This document shows, one piece after another, positions 1 through 11,240 of a DNA stretch of 64,000 nt (the stretch's first letter is position 1; every line of letters begins with the position of its first letter). The stretch covers positions 3,702,608 through 3,766,607 of the forward strand of contig CM030941.1 of NCBI GenBank assembly GCA_018136815.1. The letters are read 5' to 3'. Source of the DNA: Isochrysis galbana (Eukaryota > Haptophyta > Isochrysidales > Isochrysidaceae). A program made the translations under genes and the position numbers. The notes beneath the pieces were generated by a model. It made no database searches, was not told the DNA's origin, and saw nothing but the letters and a program-made list of their open reading frames with translations.

Positions 1-37
1 CCCCCCAGGTATACATACGGTATACTTTAAAAAAAAA

Positions 38-788
38 CCTTTTAATATTCTTACCGCACTCGCGGCGAATGGAACCACTACCCACTACAAGTAGCACGTA
101 GCATACTCTCTACACCCCCATTCCCCGGCCCTTCTCCCCCCGCCATCAGGCGGCTCCCCCCGTACACTACTAGGGGGATTGGGGTGGAGGGCTTAGATAT
201 GGTCCGGTGGCCCGCGCCACCCCCCGGTGATCTTTCCCCCCCTTCCTCCTGTGTCTCCGAGTGGGCGGCCCACTCTGTCTCGTCTTATCCTGTAAACAGG
301 CGCGAGACTTACCGATTTTCCGGTGGGCGGAGCTCTCGCTCGCGCCCACCCCCTTTTCCGCGCTCTCTCTCCCCTCTCCTGCGGCACGCGCGATGGCGCG
401 CCTGCGGCAGGCCTCCAGCTGCCCTCTGGCGGCCCCTGGAGGCTCCTGGAGGCCAGCTCAGGGGGCAGAGGAGGCTGGGGCTGGGCCCTGGCCTCCCCTG
501 CCTCTCCCTCGCTGGCGCTCCCGAGCCTCTGGGGCCCCCAGTCTGCACCTGTCTGCCTGTCGACCAGGGGGGGAGGGGGGGTTGGAGCAATGGGCTGGTC
601 GCGAGGGGCCAGGATGGGCGAATGGGGCGAGCCTGTGGGGAAGGGAGTGGGTCAGTAGGGCAGTGGCCTCCTGGCAAGCCATCAGGCATGCCAGGAGGAT
701 GGGTGGTTCCTCCCCCATGGCAGGGGAGGAGTGGAGAGAGGGGGGGGCTCGTGCCCCCCCATGGGTCAACCAAGTATAAACTTAGTTG
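38..788 (+). mobile_element. Non-autonomous retroelement, family A, copy 1
   Basis: An element of about 750 bp that is closely similar to 19708-20459. It carries no credible coding frame. It is flanked by a target duplication that begins atacggtatactt at 15 and again at 789 and continues into an A-run on both sides. The left end starts near a ccttttaat motif. The right end is a stem-loop with arms AACCAAGT (768-775) and ACTTAGTT (780-787), loop ATAA, then a final G. The long duplication and absence of inverted repeats indicate target-primed retrotransposition. The open frames within it are chance products of GC-rich sequence. Confidence 0.8.
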
Positions 789-839
789 ATACGGTATACT
801 TAAAAAAAAGCATTCTTGAAGGTGACTGCTACGCTACTA

Positions 840-1650
840 GAGTACGTACTAGCTAGCCATGCACCATGCACTCTGTACACTGTACTCCTCTCCCCAGGAC
901 TTCTGTGAGACATCGCCCTTGCCCCCACCTCCGCTCCCCCGCTCCTCCGCTCCCCGCTCCCCTTCCCGCCCCCCCCCCCCCGCCCCCTCGTTCCTTGGTC
1001 TTCTGTCTTCGGTTTCGTTCGGGGGGTCGTCCCATGTGCACTACTTTGGGCCTGGCGTTTGCATGGGCATGGGGGGGGGGGGGGGAGCTTTTGGCGAACG
1101 GTAGAATGTCGGCTTGCTCTAAGGTGCCGCGTTGTGGTTGTGGGGGCCCAGACAATTGGCTTTCCCCTTGCCCCTTGGGGTCCGTGCTTGCGGGGCGTCG
1201 TGTCCCTCGCGTACGGGTGTTATCCCTGGTCGCTGGTCGCTTGGGTGGTCTTCGTTTTCGTGTTTGAGTGTGTGTTCTATTTTCAGTCTTCTGGCTTCTG
1301 GCTAGTGGCTAGTCGCTGGCCATGGGCCATGGGAGCCGCCCAGAGGGCGACCGGGGATTGAATGGGGGGGGAGTCAGCTCGATCGAGGGCAGGCCCAGCG
1401 CGGGCGTGGGTGTGCGATTCGCGGCCCGCGCCCACTGCGGGGTCTGGGCCAGAATGATTGATGATTGCCCAGCCCCTGCCAGAAGACAGGGGCTGAGGTT
1501 GGTTTTGGTTGTTGGTTGTACGGGGCCCCACCCCTACCCCTACCCCGGGGGGTGTCCGCAATGGAGTGAGGGGTCGCGAGGCGCCCCCAAATTGACCCCC
1601 ACTTATGAAAGTAGGTTCTCCAAGGCAACTAACTATAAAGTTAGTTCTAG
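840..1650 (+). mobile_element. Retroelement: LINE leader plus hairpin tail (family B)
   Basis: The left part (about 900-1060) resembles the leader in front of LINE ORF1 at 32.2 kb: a pyrimidine-rich stretch, a CGTTCCTT-type block, then GTGCACTACTTTGGGCC. The right part (about 1440-1650) matches 53560-53722, including the CAGCCCCTGCCAG palindrome region, and ends in a stem AACTAACT/AGTTAGTT with loop ATAA (1627-1646). The organisation equals the 870-bp element at 52853. No clear target duplication was found, so the exact ends are uncertain. Confidence 0.55.
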
Positions 1651-2796
1651 TGGGTCGGGAGGAGGAGGAGAGAAGAGAAAATGCAAGTCTCTTAGGGTCC
1701 CATTGGAGGGGGGGACCGGAGAAAACCGATCCCTGAAGTTTCATTCAGTCGCTTTAAGGGCCACAGGCTTGCCGCCGCGCGGCCAATTGCGCATAGCGCG
1801 TGCGAGCGAGCGTGCACATGACTGTGACTGATGGCTCCGCCAAAAGGGAAGCGTTAGTGTGCTCAAGAGGGGTGGGCACGAGGCACTTCCCCATTGGCCC
1901 CATTATAACAATAGGTTGAATGGAGAGAGGAAGAGATAGGCGAGAGAGAGGGGGGAGCGTGCAAGCAGAACGCGCTTGCCCCATGCGCACTCCACGCACC
2001 ACACCACCTACCCACAAACCCACCCACCCACGAACCCACCAACGCCAGCCTCTCGTCAATTTTGATCCTCAACCATCCCCAACATTTCGCTCCGTCAAGC
2101 GTTTCGCTCCGACGTGAGGGGATCCGACTTCACTCTGTCGGACATTGCGCTCGACTACCATCGCCGACCACGTTGTCGTTGTTTCAGAAGCTGAGCAATG
2201 CGAGATGCACGGACTAGCACAAAAAGCGTAGAGCAGGCCACCCTCTGGGTGGACTCTTGACTTCATGAGGCAGACTGCTTGCTGTCAAAGAGCACTTGGT
2301 AAAAATGGCCAAGGTTCGACATGAAAATACTAACATGGCTTCCCAGCGCGAGAGCATGGCTTGGCCGCAAAGCAGTGCGCCATGTAGCAAGGCAAATCAT
2401 GTGACCTGACACGTATGTCTTTGCAAGCGTGCCCCGACGAGACCTGCTGGGTAACCCGCCATGCCGTCCATCATCGCTGGCTCGACACAAAGGAGTAGAG
2501 CATTATGAGGCCGAAGAAGATGGATGGGTTGGTGAAAAAGAGGAGTGCCCCGGCAGCCCATGTTAGTGTGCGCGCCCACCTGCGGCCGGGGGGAGTGGGG
2601 TTGGGGATGTCGACCTTGCAAAAGCAGCAGCGCATCGGCAAAACGAGGCGATGCATGCGAGCACCCAACGCGTCGAGCTTCGACCACAGTACCGGCCCCT
2701 TTCCCCGTTCCCCTACTCTAGCGCCAAGTGCCTTCCCCTGCTGCAGGCGTGAGCCCCCAACAAAATCCGTTTGCTCCGCGACTTGGCTGCGGCAGC
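1651..2796. other. Intergenic, no gene recognised
   Basis: Short open frames occur on both strands, but none shows family resemblance or a consistent intron-exon pattern. The right half lies downstream of the DnaJ stop codon and probably holds its 3' untranslated region. Confidence 0.5.
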
Positions 2797-4222
2797 TCAC
2801 GTTTCTGCACTCTGCTTGGCGGTGCTCCAGTTGGCGAAGAGATACACGATAAGATTGCCCTTGTCCGGCGATTTGCTGCCATCGGCATCTGTGCGCATGA
2901 ATGGCATGCCCTCGCCCAGCACGACGCGCCGCAGCGTTAAGGGAGGGATGGAGACGGTAAGAGTACGCTGGTCAAGCGTGGTGATCTCATGCACTGATCC
3001 TTTGAACAGGAAGGAGATCGGGTTGGTGTGCACCACAGCGGTAAGATCATTGCCCTGCCGCTGGAAGCGCGGGTGCTCGGCTTCCTTCACTTGGAAGCAT
3101 ACCCCATCATCCTCGAACGTGATGCGTGTGCCCTTCTGCATGTATAGCGTTGGGGGGGCGGGGAGGGGAATCAGCATGGAGAACCATGGCCAGCCCATCG
3201 ATGCGACGTATGCAGTTGGCGGCACAGCGGATGGGGCATAGGCAGGCGTGGGTGCGATCGCCGAGGGCAACGGATTTGGGCGTACCTTCCAGCCCTTTCG
3301 CACGTCAATTGAGAAGGTCTTCCCATTGAAGGTGGCTGTCTTTCTTCCGCCCTTGTAAAGCTCCTCGAGCGAGAGCTCGATCGATTTGACCACGACCTGA
3401 GATGACGCTTGTGGGCCGCCGCCCGGCCCGCCACCGCCAGGACCTGCACCTCCGACCGCGCCACGAAAGAGGCCGGAGAGCAGCTCGTTCAGGTCGGCCG
3501 CTTGCACTCCTGCCCCCATGCCGGGTCCAAACCCGAATTGCACCCCAGGACCAAAGCCGCCCGCGCGGAAGCCGCCGCCCCTGCCGCCCATAGCTTGTCC
3601 GAACATCTGAGCGAATAGCTCGTTCGGGTCTATCCCACCGGACATGCCACCCATGCCGCCCGATGGACCGGCACCGCCGCCTCCGCGCCTGAGTCCAGCC
3701 TCGCCGAATCTGAGGGCAAGCCGGCGGGAGCATTGAGCTTGTTGTTCACATGGCTATAGCACATGCCATCAGCTCCAGACGCATACGCGTACGGCGAGCT
3801 CGGATGCACTCTGGGCAAATGATGCTCGCGGCGCCGCCAACCAGATCATAGTGTCAGAATACCGGACGAGTCACGCCACCCCTTGCCCCCGCTGGCCAGC
3901 TCAAACGCATGGCTGCGGCGGTCACCTGTCATAGATCTCTCGTTTGTTGGGATCAGATAGTGCCTCGTAGGCCTCAGCCACCTCTTTGAACTTCTTCTCG
4001 GCGTCCTTATTATTGGGGTTCTTATCGGGGTGCCACTTCATCGCCATCTTGCGGTACGCCTTCTTGAGCTCAGCATCTGTGGCATTCTTGGAGACACCGA
4101 GAGTCTCGTAGTACCCCCTGGGAAGGAAGGAAAGGGGAGAGGGGGGGGGGGGGAGGTGGATCGTAGGGTCGTGGACGGCGCGTGTGCTGCTGCCACCGCT
4201 ACCGCGCTGCGGCGACGTACAT
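2797..4222 (-). CDS. DnaJB-type Hsp40 co-chaperone (class B J-protein)
   Basis: Co-chaperone that would stimulate Hsp70 ATPase and deliver clients. Exons read on the minus strand are 4222-4203 (weak), 4117-3926, 3709-3286 and 3135-2797, giving 324 aa, near DNAJB1 length. Residues about 8-72 form the J domain (YYETLGV, then WHPDKNP with the HPD triad at 36-38). A Gly/Phe/Met-rich linker containing [11 protein letters not shown] follows, then the C-terminal substrate-binding sandwiches ([14 protein letters not shown] across an exon junction, [17 protein letters not shown]). There is no zinc-finger region, so class B rather than class A. The intron 3285-3136 is 150 nt, a multiple of three and stop-free, so an uncorrected frame reads through it. 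The seven-residue first exon is the least certain part. Confidence 0.88.
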
Positions 4223-4355
4223 GAGGGAGGTGGGGCGCGTGTGGAGAGGAGGGGCTGGAGAGGGAGGAAGTGAGCGGGAGGCGCCCCCCTCCCCCGGTCG
4301 AGGAGCGCGGTGAGGAGGAGGCGAGAGAGAGGAGAGAGAGAAGGGGCCCAAAGAA

Positions 4356-4509
4356 AGGCGCGAGGGGAGAGAGAGAGGGGAGAGAGAGGGGGAGAGAGAG
4401 AGGGAGAGAGAGAGAGGGAGAGAGAGAGAGGGAGGGAGGGAGAGAGAGGGAGGGAGAGAGAGAGAGAGGGAGGGAGAGAGAGAGAGAGGGAGGGAGAGAG
4501 AGAGAGAGG

Positions 4510-4540
<31 letters not shown>

Positions 4541-4600
4541 GGAGGGAGGGAGAGAGAGAGAGAGGGAGAGAGAGGGAGAGAGAGGGAGAGAGAGAGGGGA
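4356..4600. repeat. GA-rich simple-sequence tract
   Basis: Interrupted (GA)n and (GAGG)n purine run on the plus strand, just upstream of the DnaJ gene. Long open frames in it encode only Arg/Glu or Ser/Leu runs and are not genes. Confidence 0.95.
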
Positions 4601-4991
4601 GAGGGGGGGCAGCGTCGTCTCTCGGGTAGTCTCGGGGCTTTTTCCTCTCCCTCTCTCTCTCCGGGCCTCTTCCCCCCCCCCCCCCCCCCTCCAACCTCAC
4701 CCTCCTTCCCCTCTCTAGTTTGTACTCGCCCCCACTATTCGGCTCTCTCCCCAACCCCCCCCCCCACCCCGCGCGTGCTCTCTCTCCCTCTCCTTCTCCT
4801 TTGTTCTCCTATTCTCTCTCCTTTTCCCCTTCTCCAGCAGGCTCTGTAAAACTTTACTCCTAGTTCTCTCCTCCTCCTCCTCTCCAGCAGGGTCTCTGCC
4901 ACGCCCTCAGTCCTCTCCGATTTTGTTTTCTACTAAGATATTTTGGGCGACAACTGCTCCTCCCGGTACCGCCACCTCGATTCCTGAGGGT

Positions 4992-7907
4992 CCTAGCTGG
5001 GAAACACAGCCGGGGCTTCTCCAAACACAGGAAACACAGTCTGTGTTTGGGTTTCGTAGAAACACAGCCAAACACAGTCCCAAACACAGCGGGACAGCGG
5101 GGGGTCTCTACCTCTATAACTCACAACTATCTCTTCTAAGTATAACGTATAGTGCTTTGTATATTGTAGTAGTATAATATATAATATATGCCCCGCGCCC
5201 CGCGCCCCGCGCGCGGCTCCGCTGCTCCGCTCCCCGCTCCCCCCGCGCGCGGCCCCGCGCTACTCTCCCTTGTGACCGTGCGCGACCCCCCCCCCTCTCT
5301 CTCTCCTCCCTCATCCCCGCCATGTTCAACCCCAACGTCGACCGTGCCCTGAGCGCGCGCGCGTGCAACGACGGGGCAGGCGAGGCAGACCGTGCCGACA
5401 CCCCGCGGCAGGAGAGGGCACCCACGGCCGCTGCGCCCCTGCAGTGGGCCGTGCTCCTCAATGGAGCGCGAGGCGCCCAACAGCCGGCCCATCTGCAAGA
5501 CGACGACGAGGCATGTGAAGAGGCCCTGCCCGCCGCGCGTGGCAGGCCGGGAAGCATGACCCCCTTTGGCGTGCTCCCCGCCCGCGCCACCGGCCTGAGT
5601 CAGCCTGTCCTTCAGGGAGTGCGCAAGCGCTCCGTTGGCGCGAGGCGCACCGAAGCAGTTTGGGCGTGCGTCATCATCCTCGGCGAGGAAGACCCCAACC
5701 ACCCGCTGTGGCGGTGCATTGGTTGTGGTGTGCAGCGGCGCGGCAGTGCTACGAGGGTTGTTGACCACGTGCTTGGTCGCAACAACTCTGCACAATGCCC
5801 TTGCGATGACTCATCTTTCCTAACCCTCGTTGAGAAGGTGCGCACAAGTGAGAGCGAGAAAGATGCGAAGAAGCGGCAGAAGGCGGCAGCGAGGGAAGTA
5901 GATGTGGCGGCAGCGGCGCCGCTCGTAGCCGGGCAGTCTGCGTGTGAGCGTGCGCTTTCAGCTCAGGCTGGTCGTGGACAAGGCACGCTGCAATTTAATT
6001 TGGCATCGAAGCAAGTGTGTGATGCGGCGATAGCAGAAATGTTTTATGCTTGTAATGTTCCCGCAGCTGTGGCAGACCATCCCAAGTTTAAAGAGATGGT
6101 AATAAAGCTGAAGACAGCACCTCCGTCCTACAAGGGGCCAAATCGGAAAGGGCTACTCGGGCCCTTGCTCAATGGCACAGTGGAGAGGTTGCATCGCGAG
6201 ATGGAACCGTTGCGGCAACAGCTGCTACAGAACGGTTGCTCAATAATCTCGGATGGGTGGGACAACGTGAAGAAAGATCACCTCATCAACTTTCTCTTCG
6301 GCAATCCTGGGTGCATGCTATTCGATGGCACGATCAAAGTGACGAGCGGCGATTCAGAAAATGCTGGGTTTGTGTCTGAGTTGCTTCGCCAATGTATGGA
6401 GCGGAATGGTCGTTTTGGCTTTGTACAGGTCGTTACTGACACTTGTAGCACGATGAAAGCGGCTTGGAAAATTCTGGAGCGACACTACAAATGGCTGACG
6501 GCGACGTGTTGTGGGACGCATGTGTTGAGTCTCGAGCTAAAGGACTTCGCAAAAGTTGATCAAGTGGCAGCCGTCATTGCAAAGGTCGGGCTCGTTCTCT
6601 CTCTATTCTGGGGTCGCACAAGGTGGCCAAGAACGAAGTTGAGGGAGATAATTGCAGCAAATCACGGGAGAGATTTCGGTTTATACCGAGCAAAGCAAAC
6701 TCGATTTGCCGGGAAGTATCGAGAGATGTCTCGAATGTTGCGTGTGAAGACAGAGTTGCAGCAAGTTGTCGTGACGGTGGAATTTTTGGCGCATAAATTT
6801 TCGTCCCGTGGACGGTCGGTCACTGCAGACGATGAGGAGATCCTTGATGCTGATATAGGGAGGAAGGTAAAAGCGATTGTGCTTGATGAGGAGGGTTTTT
6901 GGAAACCTCTCACTCTGGTTCTCTTTGTGACCATGCCTGTGGTCAAGCCTCTGCGTATGCTCGATGGCAACACATGCTGCATGGGCAAAGTGTATGATCG
7001 CATGTTTATGATTGGGCAACGCATTGAATCGCTGGAGTTGAAGGTGCCATGGTTTAAAGAATTGGCAGAGATTCACTCTGACCAATGGGAGTATTTACAT
7101 TCGCCGATGCACGCGGCCGCCTACGCTTTGGATCCACAATTTAGGGACGCGGCTGGTGATTTGGATGAGGCAACCACAGATGGCTTGCACGCCATTTTCG
7201 ATCGTTTATGTCTACGTGATGCAATCCTCTCCTCTTCCAACCAAGACGAGGCTTGGCGCCATTACACCTATTCAACGGCCGAGGTTGTGAAAAGAGTTGC
7301 GCAAGTAGAGAGGGAATTTGCCATCTTCAAGAATGGCGTAGGCGCCTTCTCTCGGCCGTCTGCACTCGAAAATGCTAAGGTGATGGCGCCTTCTCAATGG
7401 TGGAGCGTCTACGGCAAGCATGTCCCCTTGCTTGCGGCTTTGGCACAGCAAGTTTTGTCACAACCGGCGGCTGCGTCTGCTGCGGAACGAAATTGGTCGG
7501 TGTATGGACAGATTCACTCGCAAGCTCGGTCGAGTATGAGCCATCACGTCGCAGATAAGCTTGTCTACTGCCACGAGTCGATGGACGTGCAGATGCGTGT
7601 GCAAAGTGCTGGATGGACTCCTGATGTTGCGAAGTGGGACAGCGACGACGATGATGACGACGAAGATGATTGGATTGGTGACGAGGGTGCTAGTCCAAGT
7701 GAGGAAACCGTGCGCAAGTTATTTGTCTAATAGCAAAAGTGCTCGTTGGGTGCGCACGGCAGCGCGCCACGCGCAGGGCGCGTGCGCTCGCGCACGCGCT
7801 AGCTGCTATAAACACGGTGGCCAAACAGGAGGGGGTTTGAAACACGGCAAAACACGGCTGTGTTTGGCTTTTGTAGAAACACGGTAAACACGTGTTTCCC
7901 AGCTAGG
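4992..7907 (+). mobile_element. Complete hAT-family DNA transposon
   Basis: A 2,916-bp element bounded by the 16-bp inverted repeat CCTAGCTGGGAAACAC at 4992 and its exact complement ending at 7907. The flanking 8-mers are ctgagggt (4984-4991) and ctaagggt (7908-7915), an 8-bp target duplication with one mismatch, as expected for hAT. Several AAACAC(A/G)G subterminal repeats sit inside both ends, typical transposase-binding arrays. It carries one uninterrupted transposase gene. The body is visibly less GC-rich than its surroundings. Intact ends and frame suggest recent arrival. Confidence 0.93.
5322..7730 (+). CDS. hAT transposase (DUF659 / hAT dimerisation type)
   Basis: An 802-residue single-exon transposase filling the hAT element. 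A Cys/His cluster near residues 130-165 (CIGC, later DHV and CPC) resembles a BED-type DNA-binding finger. The DUF659-like region (about residues 290-420) holds ISDGWD and VTDTCSTMKAAW, which contain the first two catalytic acidic positions expected for the RNase H-fold core. The C-terminal dimerisation region (about 690-750) contains AASAAERNWS, with the third acidic residue, and PLLAALAQQVLS. The tail is Asp-rich. No stop or frameshift is present, so the protein may be functional. The start ATG at 5322 is the first in frame after a pyrimidine-rich leader. Confidence 0.92.
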   Translation: MFNPNVDRALSARACNDGAGEADRADTPRQERAPTAAAPLQWAVLLNGARGAQQPAHLQDDDEACEEALPAARGRPGSMTPFGVLPARATGLSQPVLQGVRKRSVGARRTEAVWACVIILGEEDPNHPLWRCIGCGVQRRGSATRVVDHVLGRNNSAQCPCDDSSFLTLVEKVRTSESEKDAKKRQKAAAREVDVAAAAPLVAGQSACERALSAQAGRGQGTLQFNLASKQVCDAAIAEMFYACNVPAAVADHPKFKEMVIKLKTAPPSYKGPNRKGLLGPLLNGTVERLHREMEPLRQQLLQNGCSIISDGWDNVKKDHLINFLFGNPGCMLFDGTIKVTSGDSENAGFVSELLRQCMERNGRFGFVQVVTDTCSTMKAAWKILERHYKWLTATCCGTHVLSLELKDFAKVDQVAAVIAKVGLVLSLFWGRTRWPRTKLREIIAANHGRDFGLYRAKQTRFAGKYREMSRMLRVKTELQQVVVTVEFLAHKFSSRGRSVTADDEEILDADIGRKVKAIVLDEEGFWKPLTLVLFVTMPVVKPLRMLDGNTCCMGKVYDRMFMIGQRIESLELKVPWFKELAEIHSDQWEYLHSPMHAAAYALDPQFRDAAGDLDEATTDGLHAIFDRLCLRDAILSSSNQDEAWRHYTYSTAEVVKRVAQVEREFAIFKNGVGAFSRPSALENAKVMAPSQWWSVYGKHVPLLAALAQQVLSQPAAASAAERNWSVYGQIHSQARSSMSHHVADKLVYCHESMDVQMRVQSAGWTPDVAKWDSDDDDDDEDDWIGDEGASPSEETVRKLFV

Positions 7908-7915
7908 CTAAGGGT

Positions 7916-9942
7916 GCACTGAAGCCTAGCAAGGCATACTTTACTTGGGCGCAGGCGTCCTGTCGTGGGAGAGGAGAAGGAGAAGGGGCCCAAAGAAAGG
8001 CGCGAGGAGGGGGGGTGAGGAGAGAGAGGAGAGAGGGGGGAGAGAGAGATTGGGGAGAGAGTGGGGAGGGGGGGGGGGCAGCGTCAGCGTCGTCTCGCGT
8101 GGTCCGTGGTGTGCGCCATGGAACTCATATTGTAGATTGTAGAGGGGGGGAAAGCGCCCGCATGAGTCGAGCCGTGATCCCTCCCCTTCTCCTTCTCTCT
8201 TCTCTCCTTGTATGCTTGTTTGTGTGAGTCTCACACGCAATCCCCCGTGTGTGTGTCGAATCAAGCTCGCGCTTGATTGTGGGGCAAGTCTCAGCGGGGC
8301 TAGGGCATGGAGTGAAGAGAAGTCTTGAGAGAGGGGGGGGAAGGGTGCGCTACATCGCGACGACGGCCCACAAGACACCACCCCACATCACTCACTCACC
8401 AACAAGAAAACTTCGAAAACTAACGCAACATCGCACAAATAAATCAATGAAACAGCAGTAAGGACAAACGAACAAATGCGGCGTGCAATGCGGCGGAGCT
8501 TCGAGGCAACTCATTGGCAAAAACAAAACTCACTCAATTTTCTCACACACTACACATTGATAGAAGCACCGCATCCGCCTAGAGTATATAAAATACTCTG
8601 GATGCGACAGTGTGCGTTTGATTTGCACGTGATACGGTGATACGGTTAGTGTGCCCTGTGCCCTTGTGGTGTGTAAACCCCTTTGGCATCATTTATAACG
8701 CGCGATGAAGTAACAACAGGATACGCGGCGGGGCCGCATTGCGGTCTCATCCTCGAGCCACAGGGGGCCGCAATGCGGCCTCCCCGTGTCGTGATACGTT
8801 TTTCACTTTTTCACCCGCAAGCCACAGGCCCAGAGGTCAGATCCAGAGGTGTGCCACGGTGCACGGTGCCATGCATGGCATCCTATCGCGTCTTGCGTCT
8901 TGTCGCCTTGGCACGATCACCATCGCGGCGATTGCTGACCAAGGCCAAAGACAAAATGGGAGCAACGAGCAATATCGTATCAGCGCCAACACCAGCAGCC
9001 AGAAGCAGCAGCCCACGGCCACGGCGCGCGCCTAATTAATTAACTGCATAATTGCATAACCCCACCTTCACACTTCTCACCGCAGCATGGTGACGCAGGA
9101 CGCAGGATAAAACACGCCCAGCCATTCATTCATCCCTTCAGCTCTTCAGTTTTAGTTTAGAGTTCAGAGGGCAGGCAGTGGCGCAGTGGCGTGTCGGTGG
9201 TTGTTGGTGTGTTCTAGGAGTAGGTCCAGGTCCCTCGTGAACTCATTTTAACGATGGGCATTGATCGAGCGCAGGACCAGGACCCTGGCAGCACGGCCCA
9301 CATTGACACCAACTCCTTGCTGCCGGCTCGAAGCGCCAATTTTTGCGCTTCGTTAGGTTTCACGCTTAGAAGCAGCGTGTACAGGATGAGGTGCGTGCAA
9401 CACGCAACACCGTGTAAGAGTAAGAGATTATATGTCGTTTTATGCGAGATGTGAGATGCCGTGGGCCGTGGCCGTGGGCGAAAAGTGGCGCAACGTATTT
9501 TCTTCTCGGGCCCCCAAGAGAGCCACCGTGCCCCCCCCCCCGGGGGGGGAGAGACTGACATCGCTCAGCGCCGAAAGTCCGTTTCCTCCCGGCACATCTC
9601 TTACCTAAACGGCGTATTTTTGTTAGAAAGAGAAAGTGAAGTTCCACTATTGTAATATTGGATCTGCATTTCCCCCCCCAGTTTTTCACTTTATTCATTT
9701 CTAGATCACCGAAGCTATGGGCTGTTCGGCCATCCAAGGGTGTGGGGGAATGTCCCTCAGAGTCCCCTGAGAGCTTGGGGGCTACGGATGAGCGGGTAAC
9801 GAGCAGTTATCAAAAGAAAGTGTGGAAGCTCCAATTTTGGCGCTTCGGCAGCAAGGAGTTAATGATCGTTTAACTTTGTACCCAATAGGCTGCAGACCTC
9901 CCCCACCCTCCCCCCCCCCCCCCAACTTGCCCGGGTGCGGCG
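7916..9942. other. Intergenic, low information
   Basis: Contains a purine-rich stretch at about 7970-8080, a short GC-rich palindromic-looking segment at 8720-8780 (gccgcattgcgg and a similar inverted block) and A/T-richer DNA. No coding frame with recognisable features was seen. The last 40 bases are a C-rich tract directly before the p24 start codon. Confidence 0.5.
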
Positions 9943-10967
9943 ATGCTGTCGGCCGCGCCGGCTGCGATCCTCGCCCCGCCGCTGCGCCTGCTGCTGCTAC
10001 TGCTGCTTCAGTTGGCAGCCTGTGGCGCGGTCAGCTTCGCGCTCCAACCAGGCGAGGAGCGATGCATCAGCGAGGTGCTCATGCCCAAGGCCTTGCTCAC
10101 CGGCGAGTGGCATGTGGCCGTGACTGCGGCGCCAGGGGCTCCAGCAGACGCCACCACGCCCAGCAAGGACTCGCCGCCGCCGTCGCCGCCGCCGCCTCCA
10201 GTAACTCCTATCATCGCGCTGAACACCACAATGCGCGTCCTCTCGGCCAACGGCGCCACACTCTTCGAGTCGGCGGGCAGTGCGGGCCACTTCTCCGTCA
10301 CGGCTGTCGAGAACGGAGAGCACCGCATGTGCATCCGCGCCGACGGTGGTGCGGTGCGGGCGTCGCTCAATGCCAAGACAGCGGTGGAAGTGGCGGACCA
10401 TTCGCTTGCTGCACGACCCGAAGATGTCGCAGCGGTGAGTGAGCGAGCCGCGCGTCTGGCGCTCAGCTAGTACGAAACCATCTGCGTCTCACTGCTGCCA
10501 TATGGCACAATGACCCATGTGGCCATGTCGCAGGTGGAAGCAGAGCTGGAGCGCATGGAGGAGCTGGCCAAGCACGTGCATCTAGAAATGGCCACTATGA
10601 GGCGGAGAGCGGAAGAGGCTGAGGCTCTTGACGCCTCGATCCGAGGGAGGTGCGGGCATTAGCGGGCATGAAGTAAATTTGTGCAAACGTACCCGGAGTG
10701 CCTTTTGCCAGCTACTCTAGATATGGGTTACCCGAAATTGACGGTGCCGCGCATTGCGCCAGCGATGTGGGTCAAGGCGTACCAGAACGCGAGCGAGCCC
10801 CTTGTTTCGATGGCCGATTGCTGACGTGAGTCTGTCTGCCTTAACCATCAAACCCACTCACCAGGCTCGTGTGGGTAGAGATTGCGATGATGTGCACCTT
10901 GCTCTTGATGGGGCTGTGGCAGATAAACTACCTAAAGAATTTCTTCCAGGCCAAGAAACTCATCTAG
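9943..10967 (+). CDS. p24/TMED (emp24-gp25L) family cargo receptor
   Basis: Type I membrane protein of COPI/COPII vesicles in the early secretory pathway. Exons 9943-10434, 10534-10649 and 10865-10967 keep phase and give 236 aa. Residues 1-32 are a Leu-rich signal peptide. The GOLD domain follows (FALQPGEERCISEVL, later HRMCIRADGG; the two Cys probably pair). It carries an unusual Pro-rich insert around residues 70-84. Exon 2 supplies the coiled coil (VEAELERMEELAK). Exon 3 encodes the transmembrane segment and tail ending NYLKNFFQAKKLI, with the FF export signal and the KKxx dilysine retrieval signal. Splice sites are GT-AG. A C-run lies about 20 nt before the ATG. Confidence 0.93.
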
Positions 10968-11240
10968 GTTCCACTGCGTCAAGCAGGCGCGTCACCGCTC
11001 TAGGTGATGTGCAATGGTCCTACCTGAAGAGGAGACGACGTTAGAAAATCTGCTTAAAATGCTTGGCATGCACATCTCGACGTGCATTTGAAGAATTCCT
11101 TCCCAGCGAAGACACTCATCTAGGTCCCCGCTGCATCGAGCGGGCGCGCAGCTTCTCTAGTTGATGCTCAATGATCCTATCTGAAAGGGAGGTGCCCTTT
11201 GGACACCCGCTTCAGATACTTGGCGTGCATGTCTCGGCAA
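10934..11240 (+). repeat. Tandem duplication of the p24 gene 3' end
   Basis: About 150 bp beginning in the last codons of p24 (AAGAATTTCTTCCAGGCCAA at 10935) is repeated, diverged, from about 11090 (aagaattccttcccagcgaa). The second unit still shows the ACTCATCTAGG stop-codon region and the downstream ggcatgcacatctcg / ggcgtgcatgtctcgg block. The second copy cannot be reached as coding sequence after the first stop. Confidence 0.75.

Noticed and set aside
184-789. 201-aa plus frame and similar frames in every family A copy
   Set aside because: Frames are not conserved between copies, which differ by indels, and the sequence is a non-coding retroelement.
2797-3654. Reading the DnaJ frame as one uninterrupted 285-aa protein
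   Set aside because: Residues from the 150-nt stretch 3136-3285 interrupt GWKKGTRITF; the stretch has GT and AG borders and is an in-frame intron.
4038-4849. Long open frames rich in Ser/Leu or Arg/Glu over the GA tract
   Set aside because: They are translations of a purine simple repeat; all frames stay open without codon bias or motifs.
11090-11240. Second p24 gene or exon after the duplication
   Set aside because: Only the last codons and 3' flank are copied, and no splice arrangement brings it into the frame.
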